Of a DNA stretch of 64,000 nucleotides, positions 42,715-50,077 are shown one piece after another. The stretch is from Pseudomonas kairouanensis (GTDB lineage: Bacteria; Pseudomonadota; Gammaproteobacteria; Pseudomonadales; Pseudomonadaceae). Position numbers and translations under genes: made by a program. The notes beneath the pieces are model-generated. The model was given only the letters and a program-made list of their open reading frames with translations, did not search any database and was not told the origin of the DNA. How positions within the stretch are numbered: the first letter of the stretch is position 1; each line of letters opens with the position of its first letter. Location: positions 41,251 through 105,250 of the forward strand of contig NZ_QUZU01000019.1 of assembly GCF_004682055.1 (NCBI RefSeq). The letters are read 5' to 3'.

Positions 42715-43602
42715 TCAGTGGCGGCGCTCGACGATATACCGCGCCAGGTCGCGCAACGGCTCGGCCGCCGCGTCGAAAGGTCGCAGGGCGTGCAGGGCCT
42801 GGTCGCGCAGTTCCAGGGCATAGGCCTTGGCCGCGTCGAGCCCGAGCAGTGCGGGGTAGGTCGGCTTGTCCCGTGCGATATCAGCACCTTGGCGTTTGCC
42901 CAGGGTGGCGGTGTCACTTTCGACGTCGAGGATGTCGTCCTGCACCTGGAAGGCCAGGCCGATGGCGCGCGAATAAGTCTTCAGCGCGGCCAATTGTTCG
43001 GCTCCGGCGCGGCCGCTGGCCAGGGCGCCGAGCTGCACGGCGGCTTCGATCAGGGCACCGGTCTTGTGGCGATGCATGTATTCGAGGGCTTGTTGATCAA
43101 GCTTCTGGCCGACCGAGCCCAGGTCAATGGCTTGGCCGCCGACCATACCGGCCGGGCCCGCCGCCACTGCCAGGGCAGTGACCATACGCAAGCGGATCTC
43201 GGCATTGACGCTGCTCAGCGTCGGGTCCAGCAGGGCGCTGAACGCCAGGCTTTGCAGGCCGTCACCGGCAAGAATCGCGCAGGCTTCATCAAAGGCTTTG
43301 TGGGTGGTGGGCTGGCCGCGACGCAAATCGTCATCGTCCATCGCCGGCAAATCGTCATGCACCAGGGAATAGGCGTGGATCAACTCCACTGCACACGCTG
43401 CGCCATTGGCCTGCTCGGCCGGTGCGCCCAACGCTTCGCACGCTGCATACGCCAGCAACGGGCGCACGCGCTTGCCGCCATTCATCACGCTGTAGCGCAT
43501 GGCTTCATAGAGGCGATTCAATTCGGGGCTTGGCGCAACAAACAAGGGTTCCAACGCCGCATTGACCCGGGCTTGGCTACTGGCCTGATACGCGTCGATC
43601 AT
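42715..43602 (-). CDS. ispA: Farnesyl/geranyl diphosphate synthase
   Basis: 295 residues with the first Asp-rich motif at 83-92 (HDDLPAMDDDD) and the second in FQVQDDILDVESD (about 215-227). Short-chain trans-prenyl synthase making GPP/FPP from the products of the MEP pathway. It overlaps xseB by 4 nt and precedes dxs by 110 bp. Confidence 0.96.
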   Translation of the reverse strand: MIDAYQASSQARVNAALEPLFVAPSPELNRLYEAMRYSVMNGGKRVRPLLAYAACEALGAPAEQANGAACAVELIHAYSLVHDDLPAMDDDDLRRGQPTTHKAFDEACAILAGDGLQSLAFSALLDPTLSSVNAEIRLRMVTALAVAAGPAGMVGGQAIDLGSVGQKLDQQALEYMHRHKTGALIEAAVQLGALASGRAGAEQLAALKTYSRAIGLAFQVQDDILDVESDTATLGKRQGADIARDKPTYPALLGLDAAKAYALELRDQALHALRPFDAAAEPLRDLARYIVERRH

Positions 43603-43841
43603 TCCGGCTGTTCCGCATCGAAAGGTTCTTCGGCCAACTCCCCGTCACGTTCGAGCAGCACTTGCACCTTTTGCTCCGCCTGCGCCAGCGCGCTCTGGCA
43701 GTCGCGAGTCAGGCCGATGCCTTGCTCGAACGCTGTCAACGAGTCTTCCAGCGACAACTCGCCGTTCTCCAGACGCTCGACCAGGGTTTGCAGGTCGGCG
43801 AGGGATTGTTCGAAATCGAGTGCAACTTTTTTGCGGGCCAT
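43599..43841 (-). CDS. xseB: Exodeoxyribonuclease VII small subunit
   Basis: 80 residues: DFEQSLADLQTLVERLENGELSLEDSLTAFEQGIGLTRDCQSALAQAEQKV is the complete XseB helical core. With XseA it degrades ssDNA into acid-soluble oligonucleotides. Overlaps ispA by ATGA. Confidence 0.96.
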   Translation of the reverse strand: MARKKVALDFEQSLADLQTLVERLENGELSLEDSLTAFEQGIGLTRDCQSALAQAEQKVQVLLERDGELAEEPFDAEQPE

Positions 43842-43976
43842 GGCGGCTATTCCGGTAGACGGTAAACCGGCGCGACACTAGCAGACATGGGGATTCTGGG
43901 CAAATAAGCGGGCAAATGAGTGGGGGCTGGGCCGAGAGCATGAGCCGATCAAATGAGTTATGCGGCTCATGGTCCG

Positions 43977-44354
43977 TCAATCGCTTTTCGCTGATGATGA
44001 GCACCGCCCGTGTGCGTTCTTTAACTGTGCCTCAAATTCCGACAACCCCCTGTACATGTTCTGTAGCAGGCCAATTTGGACGGCCAGTTCGTGCTTTTTG
44101 TCGGCAATGGCCTTATCCGCCCGTGCCCAGGGCAGCTCATCGCCCTGATGGCCTCGAAGAATGCCTTGCAACTCCTTGAGCTTGAACCCCAACTGCTGCG
44201 CACACTTGATAAACATCAGCCGCTCGACACATTGCTCTGTATATATCCGGTATTGCCCCAGACGCTGCGGCGCGGGCAGCAGCCCGATCGCCTCATAGTG
44301 ACGAATCGCCTTGATGGTCGTGCCCGACAACTGCGCGGCTTTGCCGATGTACAT
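43977..44354 (-). CDS. MerR-family transcriptional regulator
   Basis: 125 residues: N-terminal MerR HTH with wing (MYIGKAAQLSGTTIKAIRHYEAIGLLPAPQRLGQYRIY), then a dimerising helix and tail with one late cysteine only, so a metal sensor role like CueR is not supported. The start lies 62 bases inside the 3' end of the quinone-reductase gene on the same strand, so the two are coupled, and the regulator probably controls that gene. Confidence 0.85.
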   Translation of the reverse strand: MYIGKAAQLSGTTIKAIRHYEAIGLLPAPQRLGQYRIYTEQCVERLMFIKCAQQLGFKLKELQGILRGHQGDELPWARADKAIADKKHELAVQIGLLQNMYRGLSEFEAQLKNAHGRCSSSAKSD

Positions 44355-44937
44355 GAAAACTCCCTGTTCCCGCGAGTAGGCCAGCCTGGTTCAGCCACTT
44401 GGCTCGTTGCACCGCAGTAGAGCCCAGCACGGGACCGAACAGCAACGTCTTGGCCGGCTTGATCCCGCAAAACGCCAGCGTAGTCTTGCGCATCTGATGG
44501 ATACCCGGCATGCGGTAGAACCAGCGGAAATACCATGGCGGCGTGTCCAGGGTCACCAGCAAGTGTGCGGTTCTGCCGGCCAGCAGCTTGTCGGGGAATG
44601 CCTTGCCGGCGCGGTATTTAAAGGCGAAGCCGGGTAGGAAAACTCGGTCGAGAAAGCCCTTCATCAAGGCCGGTATGCCGCCCCACCAGATGGGGAACAC
44701 GAACGTCAGGTGGGTGGCCCAGAGGATGTCGGATTGGGCGCTGAGCAAATCCGGCTCCAGCGCCTGGATTTGGGTGTAGCCCTGGTGCAACACGGGATCG
44801 AACGTGAGAGCGCCCAGGTTCAGAGTGCGCACTTCATGACCGGCGGACTTTGCGTGGTGGGCGTAGGTATCGGCCAGGGCGGAGCAAAAGCTCGACGTGG
44901 ATGGGTGACCGAGGATGATGAGGATGCGGTGGGGCAT
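44293..44937 (-). CDS. NAD(P)H:quinone reductase-type flavodoxin-fold protein
   Basis: 214 residues of the Flavodoxin_2/KefF-MdaB group: RILIILGHPSTSSFCSALADTY, FVFPIWWGGIPALMKGFLDRVFLPGFAF, GRTAHLLVTLDTP. Cytoplasmic flavoprotein reducing quinones or other electrophiles. The last 22 or so residues (GTGSFHVHRQSRAVVGHDHQ) overlap the MerR start codon region and do not look like family sequence, suggesting that an original stop codon was lost. Confidence 0.8.
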   Translation of the reverse strand: MPHRILIILGHPSTSSFCSALADTYAHHAKSAGHEVRTLNLGALTFDPVLHQGYTQIQALEPDLLSAQSDILWATHLTFVFPIWWGGIPALMKGFLDRVFLPGFAFKYRAGKAFPDKLLAGRTAHLLVTLDTPPWYFRWFYRMPGIHQMRKTTLAFCGIKPAKTLLFGPVLGSTAVQRAKWLNQAGLLAGTGSFHVHRQSRAVVGHDHQGDSSL

Positions 44938-45008
44938 GGGCGTGGTCCTGAAATTGGCGTTTCAGGGTAGGGGGTGCTGTATAGGGGAGAGTCAAGCGCA
45001 CGCCAATT

Positions 45009-45039
45009 AAAAAAGCCTGCTTTTCAGGGCAGGCTTTTT
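45009..45039. terminator. Bidirectional terminator, copy 1
   Basis: AAAAAAGCCTGC and GCAGGCTTTTT form a stem around a TTTTCAGG loop. It serves the minus-strand hydrolase that ends at 45057. A diverged copy is at 47591-47619. Confidence 0.85.
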
Positions 45040-45056
45040 GTGCGAGGCGTGGTCGA

Positions 45057-45689
45057 TTAATCCTTACGCGCCGTCAGCGCCGAGTAACCATTCATCAGGT
45101 TGCGATAGTTAGGAATCCGCTGGGACAGCAAGTTGCCCAGCCCTTCAATGTCATTGCGCCAGTCGCGATGCAGCTCACAGGCCACCGAGAACCAGTTCAT
45201 CATCTGCGCACCCGCCTGAGTCATCCGGTTCCACGCCGCCTGCTGTACCGTGGTGTTGAAGGTGCCGGAAGCATCAGTCACCACAAACACATCAAACCCT
45301 TCCGCCAGCGCCGACAGTGTCGGGAACGCCACGCACACATCCGTTACCACACCGGCAATGATGATCTGCTTACGGCCGGTGGCCTTGATCGCCTTGACGA
45401 AGTCTTCGTTGTCCCATGCGTTGATCTGGCCAGGGCGAGCGATGTACGGCGCGTCCGGGAACATTTCTTTCAACTCTGGTACCAGCGGGCCATTGGGGCC
45501 TTGTTCGAAGCTGGTGGTGAGGATGGTCGGCAGTTCGAAGAACTTGGCCAGGTCCGCCAGGGCGAGCACGTTGTTCTTGAACTCGTTGGGGGAGAAGTCT
45601 TGCACCAAGGAAATCAGGCCGGTTTGGTGGTCGACCAGCAGAACTACGGCGTCGTCTTTGTTGAGGCGGTTGTAGGTTGGAGTGCTCAT
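45057..45689 (-). CDS. YcaC-like cysteine hydrolase, copy 1
   Basis: 210 residues from the ATG at 45689 (AAGGATTCAACC before it). It closely resembles E. coli YcaC: catalytic D20 (LLVDHQTGL), R85 (YIARPGQINAWDN) and C119 (GVVTDVCVAFP), with the YcaC tail WFSVACELHRDWRNDIEGL. A homo-octameric amidohydrolase-like enzyme of unknown substrate. The protein is identical to copy 2 at 47637-48269. Confidence 0.88.
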   Translation of the reverse strand: MSTPTYNRLNKDDAVVLLVDHQTGLISLVQDFSPNEFKNNVLALADLAKFFELPTILTTSFEQGPNGPLVPELKEMFPDAPYIARPGQINAWDNEDFVKAIKATGRKQIIIAGVVTDVCVAFPTLSALAEGFDVFVVTDASGTFNTTVQQAAWNRMTQAGAQMMNWFSVACELHRDWRNDIEGLGNLLSQRIPNYRNLMNGYSALTARKD

Positions 45690-45831
45690 GGTTGAATCCT
45701 TTTTGTTTAAGTTGGGGTAGGGCGTTGCGTTCAACATGGGCACAGATTAATGGGTTGGCTGGGGGTGATAAATCGGGTGAGATGTGTCTTACCGTCAACT
45801 TGAAGGAGACATTCAGAGGCTGCTGGCCAAT

Positions 45832-45886
45832 TTGTGAAGACTTGCTAAAGTGGTTTAATATTTATTTAAAAAATCACCTTTAAGGT
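45832..45886 (+). promoter_or_regulatory. Candidate abiE promoter and operator
   Basis: A -35 TTGTGA (45832-45837) and -10 TAATAT (45856-45861) are 18 bp apart in an AT-rich stretch. An 11-bp palindrome ACCTTTAAGGT at 45876-45886 lies between the -10 and the abiEi start. AbiEi antitoxins repress their own operon by binding inverted repeats here. Confidence 0.45.
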
Positions 45887-45897
45887 TCTTTTTTTAC

Positions 45898-46662
45898 ATG
45901 AAAATAAACCAGCTTTTGGCTGATTGGCTGCCTGGAACAATCGCGACACAGGCCTGGTTACATGAGCAGGGCATAGGGCCGAACCTCGTCCAGAAATACC
46001 TACGCAGTGGCTGGGTTGAACGCGTGGGCCATGGCGCGTGGAAGCGCAAGGGCGACGATATCGATTGGCAGAGCGGGGTGTTTGCTTTGCAGCAAGGCAC
46101 TTGCGTCGATATCTGGCCAGGTGGTGCGACGGCACTGAGCTTGGCGGGTTATAGCCATTACCTGGCTTTCGGCAAGCAAACAGTTGATCTGTTCGCAACA
46201 CCGGGCGCAGTTCTGCCGGGTTGGTTTCGTAAATATCTCTGGCCGGTCGATGTGAACTTCCATCCCGGTGGGCTATTTAACGAAGTGGAAGATGTGGCGT
46301 TACAAGTTTTCCCAGTGCCTTACAGCCGATTTGAGTTAAAAATCTCAACCCCGGAACGCGCAGTACTCGAACTCATCCACCAAAGCGCCGACGAGATGCT
46401 CTTCAGCGGCGTGGTCGATATGCTTGGCGGTTTGGGCTCATTGAGCCCTAGGCGCTTGCAGAGGTTGCTTGAAGCGTGCAATTCCATTCGAGTCAAACGT
46501 GTTTTCCTCCTATTGGCGCGAAACGCGGGTCACGCGTGGTATGAGCGGATAGATCTTTCCAGAATCAATCTAGGCAAAGGCAAGCGACAAATCATCCGGG
46601 GTGGTCGACTCGATAAAGAGTTCCTAATCACCGTGCCGGAGAGTTTTGCCAGTGGTGCTTGA
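45898..46662 (+). CDS. abiEi: Type IV toxin-antitoxin antitoxin AbiEi
   Basis: 254 residues. The N-terminal winged-helix (MKINQLLADWLPGTIATQAWL...NLVQKYLRSGWVERVGHGAW) represses the operon. The C-terminal domain (LKISTPERAVLELIHQSADEMLFSGVVDMLGGLGSLSPRRLQRLLEACNS) is the AbiEi_3-type antitoxin part. It overlaps the toxin gene by about 11 nt. AbiE systems abort phage infection and stabilise mobile DNA. GC is lower than in neighbours, suggesting acquisition. It lies between two copies of the same hydrolase gene. Confidence 0.9.
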   Translation: MKINQLLADWLPGTIATQAWLHEQGIGPNLVQKYLRSGWVERVGHGAWKRKGDDIDWQSGVFALQQGTCVDIWPGGATALSLAGYSHYLAFGKQTVDLFATPGAVLPGWFRKYLWPVDVNFHPGGLFNEVEDVALQVFPVPYSRFELKISTPERAVLELIHQSADEMLFSGVVDMLGGLGSLSPRRLQRLLEACNSIRVKRVFLLLARNAGHAWYERIDLSRINLGKGKRQIIRGGRLDKEFLITVPESFASGA

Positions 46663-47578
46663 TGCTCGATATGCCGCACAGGTTCGTTTGTTGGTACAGG
46701 TCATCCCCTACGTCGCGGCAGAGCGATGTTTTGCGCTTAAAGGGGGCACCGCTATCAATCTGTTTGTGCGAGACCTGCCTCGTCTGTCGGTGGATATAGA
46801 CTTGGCGTATCTGCCAAACTTTGATCGCGAGCAAGCGTTGAACGATGTTCGTATGGCGCTCCAGCGGATTGCAGAGGCGATTGCACGCGGCTTACCTCAG
46901 ACCGTCGCGTCGGTTCAGGCCAATCGAGACGATGAACTGCGTGTACTGGTGCGTGGCCCGATGGCGCAAATCAAGGTTGAGGTTTCTCCCGTGATACGGG
47001 GCACTGTGCATGCCCCGCAAGTGCGTGACGTAGTGGCGTTGGTTGAAGACCAGTTTGGCTTTGCTTCTATTCCGGTCGTGTCGTTGCCCGATCTGTATGG
47101 CGGCAAAATGTGTGCTGCATTGGATCGACAACACCCCCGAGATCTTTTCGACGTGATGCTGATGCTCCGGGAGGAAGGGCTGACACGCGAGATCTTCGAG
47201 GGGTTTCTGGTGTACTTGATCAGCCATCGAAGGCCGATGGGTGAGTTGCTGGCTCCACGATGGAAGCCGCTTGCAGGTATTTTCAAAGCTGAATTTGCAG
47301 GCATGACACGTGAGCAGGTCACGCTTGAACAATTGGAATCCACAAGGCTGGACTTGCTCGTAGCAATACGGCAGCAGTTCAATGAGCAAGACGCAGCGTT
47401 TTTACTCTCGCTCAAAGGTGGAAAGCCTGATTGGGGGTTACTGGCTCTAATGGGGATCGATCAACTGCCCGCAGTGCAATGGAAGCTGCGAAATATCACG
47501 GCGATGTCTGGCGAAAGGCGTAATGAGGCATTGGTAAAGCTGGACCGTGTAATCGGCGAAATACTGGTAAGCGCTTAG
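46652..47578 (+). CDS. abiEii: AbiEii nucleotidyltransferase toxin
   Basis: About 308 residues. The GTG at 46652 is preferred because GGAGAG lies eight bases before it; a TTG at 46646 is too close to that site. Nucleotidyltransferase motifs are visible: LKGGTAINLF (residues about 29-38) and SVDIDL with D48 and D50. A helper segment (PDLYGGKMCAALDRQHPRDLFDVMLM) also fits the AbiEii/MenT group, which modifies tRNA with nucleotides and halts translation. It overlaps abiEi, ensuring antitoxin is made with toxin. Confidence 0.9.
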   Translation: MVLDARYAAQVRLLVQVIPYVAAERCFALKGGTAINLFVRDLPRLSVDIDLAYLPNFDREQALNDVRMALQRIAEAIARGLPQTVASVQANRDDELRVLVRGPMAQIKVEVSPVIRGTVHAPQVRDVVALVEDQFGFASIPVVSLPDLYGGKMCAALDRQHPRDLFDVMLMLREEGLTREIFEGFLVYLISHRRPMGELLAPRWKPLAGIFKAEFAGMTREQVTLEQLESTRLDLLVAIRQQFNEQDAAFLLSLKGGKPDWGLLALMGIDQLPAVQWKLRNITAMSGERRNEALVKLDRVIGEILVSA

Positions 47579-47590
47579 TTTTAACGAATC

Positions 47591-48390
47591 AAAAAAGCCC
47601 GCTTTTCAGGGCAGGCTTTGTGTGTGGCGTGGTTAATCAGTCCTTACGCGCCGTCAGCGCCGAGTAACCATTCATCAAGTTGCGATAGTTGGGAATCCGC
47701 TGGGACAGCAAGTTGCCCAGCCCTTCAATGTCATTGCGCCAGTCGCGATGCAGCTCACAGGCCACCGAGAACCAGTTCATCATCTGCGCACCCGCCTGGG
47801 TCATCCGGTTCCACGCCGCCTGCTGTACCGTGGTGTTGAAAGTACCGGAAGCATCAGTCACCACAAACACATCAAACCCTTCCGCCAGCGCCGACAGTGT
47901 CGGGAACGCCACGCACACATCCGTTACCACACCGGCAATGATGATCTGCTTACGGCCGGTGGCCTTGATCGCCTTGACGAAGTCTTCGTTGTCCCATGCG
48001 TTGATCTGGCCAGGGCGAGCGATGTACGGCGCGTCCGGGAACATTTCTTTCAACTCTGGTACCAGCGGGCCGTTGGGGCCTTGTTCGAAGCTGGTGGTGA
48101 GGATGGTCGGCAGTTCGAAGAACTTGGCCAGGTCCGCCAGGGCGAGCACGTTGTTCTTGAACTCGTTGGGGGAGAAGTCTTGCACCAGGGAAATCAGGCC
48201 GGTTTGGTGGTCGACCAGCAGAACTACGGCGTCGTCTTTGTTGAGGCGGTTGTAGGTTGGAGTGCTCATGGTTGAATCCTTTTTGTTTAAGTTGGGGTAG
48301 GGCGTTGCGTTCAACATGGGCACAGATTAATTGGTTGGCTGGGGGTGATAAATCGGCTGCGACGGGTAATACCGTCAACCTATAGGAGAC
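47591..48390. repeat. Direct repeat copy 2 (hydrolase, terminator and upstream region)
   Basis: Second copy of the 0.8-kb block at 45009-45810, same orientation. Its terminator (AAAAAAGCCCGC / GCAGGC, 47591-47619) has drifted to a weaker stem and would also end the abiEii transcript from the other strand. Confidence 0.92.
47637..48269 (-). CDS. YcaC-like cysteine hydrolase, copy 2
   Basis: 210 residues from the ATG at 48269, identical in protein sequence to copy 1 (catalytic D20, R85, C119). All seven nucleotide differences from copy 1 are silent. The 257 bp on its 5' side up to the Fic gene hold no other gene that I can support. Confidence 0.88.
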   Translation of the reverse strand: MSTPTYNRLNKDDAVVLLVDHQTGLISLVQDFSPNEFKNNVLALADLAKFFELPTILTTSFEQGPNGPLVPELKEMFPDAPYIARPGQINAWDNEDFVKAIKATGRKQIIIAGVVTDVCVAFPTLSALAEGFDVFVVTDASGTFNTTVQQAAWNRMTQAGAQMMNWFSVACELHRDWRNDIEGLGNLLSQRIPNYRNLMNGYSALTARKD

Positions 48391-48526
48391 AATTGATTGA
48401 GTCGCCAGCAGTACCGATACTTTTCATTTGCAGGACGTTTCCGAGAAGTCCTTGATGCTTGCGGCAGCGTAAGCCCGTCGCCGGTTTTGCCTTCAACGTT
48501 CACGCGACCTAATCGCTCAGTGCTAC

Positions 48527-49648
48527 TCAGGCGTAACGTCTGAAGTCGTTGCTGTCACGAATCAGTAGTTTCATCAGCTTGGGATGAATGAAGAGTTTTT
48601 CCTTGCCGACCTGGACCTCTTCTAACACGCCAATAGATACCAATTCTTTGAGGTAGCGAGAGGCAGCCTGGCGCTGAGCGATCTGCTTGTCGACGACGTT
48701 GCTGATACGACAGTAGGGCTGTTCGAAAATCACATCCACTAGTTCGCGGGAATACGTTTTCGGCAGGCGTTCACGTACAAACTGGCTCGTGTGCTCGGAT
48801 AGGTTGCGAATTGCGGCAATTTTGGCAGTGGTCCAGCGGGCCGTTTCTTCCACAGCGGTGAGCATGTACAGAAGCCAGGGCTCCCAGGCTTGTTCGCGAG
48901 TCACATCAAGCAGCAATCGGTAGTAATCAGCCCTATGCGCAATAATGAAATGGCTCAGGTAGAGAATCGGCAAATTCAACAGACCTTCCTGAATTAGATA
49001 TAGGGTATTGAGCACTCGGCCGGTACGGCCATTGCCGTCGGTGAACGGGTGAATGGCTTCGAACTGATAGTGTCCTACAGCCATTCGCACCAGAGGGTCG
49101 AGGTCCGTCTCGTTGTGCAGAAAGCGTTCCCAATTGGCGAGTAAGTCGCGTAAACGATCTTCACCCTCCGGAGGGGTATAGATGATCTCGCCGGATCGAT
49201 CGTTGGCCAGTTGGACGCCTGGAACTCGGCGGATGTCCATGTTGACGCCCTTGAGAGTACGACAGATCTCTACTGCTGTACCGGTGGACAACGGTCGCTC
49301 AGCCAATGATTGGTAACCGTTGTGCAGAGCCTTGCGATAACGCAGCGCTTCTTTGGTCGCGGGGTCTGCATGATTGGCGTCGTCTTGGGCGTGCTGGAAG
49401 AGCAAGTCTGTAGTGGTGACGATACTTTCGATCTCGGAACTGTCCTTGGCCTCCAGCAATGGGAGAGTGTTTATCAACATCGTTTGGTTAGGGATCAGTT
49501 CGGCTGCCTGTTTCAATTCGGCCAAGGCTGCGCGAGCTTCAATGCAGCGTTTGAGTACGGCCCGGGTTTCCAAGTCTGATGCTGGTGGTAATGGCGGAAG
49601 CTGGTTATAGGGTTTATCAGCCTGCCAAGGAAGATGGAGTTTGCTCAT
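48527..49648 (-). CDS. fic: Fic-domain protein (class II, self-inhibited) with C-terminal winged helix
   Basis: 373 residues. The Fic motif HPFTDGNGRTGR is at 200-211 with catalytic His200. The N-terminal Fic/DOC_N domain holds an inhibitory-helix-like SSEIES (S70, E74), so the inhibitor is in the same chain. After about 290 a winged-helix-like tail follows (YCRISNVVDKQIAQRQAASRYLKELVSIGVLEEVQVGKEKLF). Such enzymes AMPylate protein targets. Its start overlaps the stop of a tiny upstream ORF by ATGA. Confidence 0.9.
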   Translation of the reverse strand: MSKLHLPWQADKPYNQLPPLPPASDLETRAVLKRCIEARAALAELKQAAELIPNQTMLINTLPLLEAKDSSEIESIVTTTDLLFQHAQDDANHADPATKEALRYRKALHNGYQSLAERPLSTGTAVEICRTLKGVNMDIRRVPGVQLANDRSGEIIYTPPEGEDRLRDLLANWERFLHNETDLDPLVRMAVGHYQFEAIHPFTDGNGRTGRVLNTLYLIQEGLLNLPILYLSHFIIAHRADYYRLLLDVTREQAWEPWLLYMLTAVEETARWTTAKIAAIRNLSEHTSQFVRERLPKTYSRELVDVIFEQPYCRISNVVDKQIAQRQAASRYLKELVSIGVLEEVQVGKEKLFIHPKLMKLLIRDSNDFRRYA

Positions 49649-49770
49649 GGGGGCCTATGCTCACGAAGTTGCCCAATTAATGTCGAGGCGGCTCTTGTGA
49701 GCGCCTTTATCATGTCGTCAGTGTAAGCATGGGAACAAGACGTGTCGCTGTTTTTAGATTTTTGCGACAT
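49645..49770 (-). CDS. Tiny ORF coupled to fic
   Basis: 41 codons from the ATG at 49770 (MSQKSKNSDTSC...) to a stop overlapping the fic start by ATGA. The C-terminal half is helical and amphipathic (DDMIKALTRAASTLIGQLRE). The ribosome site is weak. A longer reading from 49989 (114 codons, with a GGAGGAG site) would cross a terminator and is less likely. No family recognised; the coupling suggests a Fic partner, but that is inference. Confidence 0.4.
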   Translation of the reverse strand: MSQKSKNSDTSCSHAYTDDMIKALTRAASTLIGQLREHRPP

Positions 49771-49875
49771 GTTACGTTCTTGTGTCGCTGATAAGGACGT
49801 GTTGAATATCGTCCAGCCAGCAACCCTCTCCGACGTGCGGGAAGCGGGTTCCGGTCGTGAGATTTTGCAGGCGTT

Positions 49876-49901
49876 AAAAAGCCGGCTTGTGGCCGGCTTC
49901 T
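49876..49901 (-). terminator. Rho-independent terminator, minus strand
   Basis: AAGCCGGC and GCCGGCTT around a five-base loop, followed on the minus strand by TTTTT. No confident minus-strand protein gene ends just before it, so it may end a small RNA. Confidence 0.75.
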
Positions 49902-50046
49902 CGGGGACTGCTTCAGCTTGTTTTTGACAAGCCTCACCAGCCTTCAAATCGCTCAGCCCACGTCGCGTCTGGCTGAATAGTAGGGGCATCGGCGGGAACT
50001 CCTCCGCGTCGCCAGGCAGGAGAAGTAGCTAGACGCTACCCCTGCC
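49876..50046 (-). ncRNA. Candidate structured small RNA
   Basis: On the minus strand a strong double hairpin (50015-50046: GGCAGG and CCTGCC outside, GTAGC and GCTAC inside) is followed by about 110 bases and then the intrinsic terminator at 49876-49901. The space between the S24 repressor stop and the terminator is otherwise empty except for a weak ORF (start 49989). It matches no RNA family I can name; it lacks the repeated GGA hairpins of RsmY/Z. Confidence 0.3.
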
Positions 50047-50077
50047 AAATGTGCGGCGCATGATACCCACATTCACT

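Larger units (their letters stand above)
45009..45810. repeat. Direct repeat copy 1 (hydrolase, terminator and upstream region)
   Basis: This 0.8-kb block recurs in the same orientation at 47591-48390. Counting by eye, the two differ at seven positions inside the coding region, none changing the protein. They differ further in the terminator and in the last 40 bp upstream. The block flanks the abiE genes on the left. Confidence 0.92.

Noticed and set aside
40634..42823. 729-codon plus-strand open frame
   Set aside because: It lies wholly opposite dxs, begins in a REP pair and has no recognisable family.
45009..48390. Composite transposon with insertion-sequence ends
   Set aside because: The flanking repeats encode a ycaC-like hydrolase, have no terminal inverted repeats and no transposase.
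49876..50046. RsmX/Y/Z-type regulatory RNA
   Set aside because: There are too few GGA hairpin loops and no GacA upstream box was seen.
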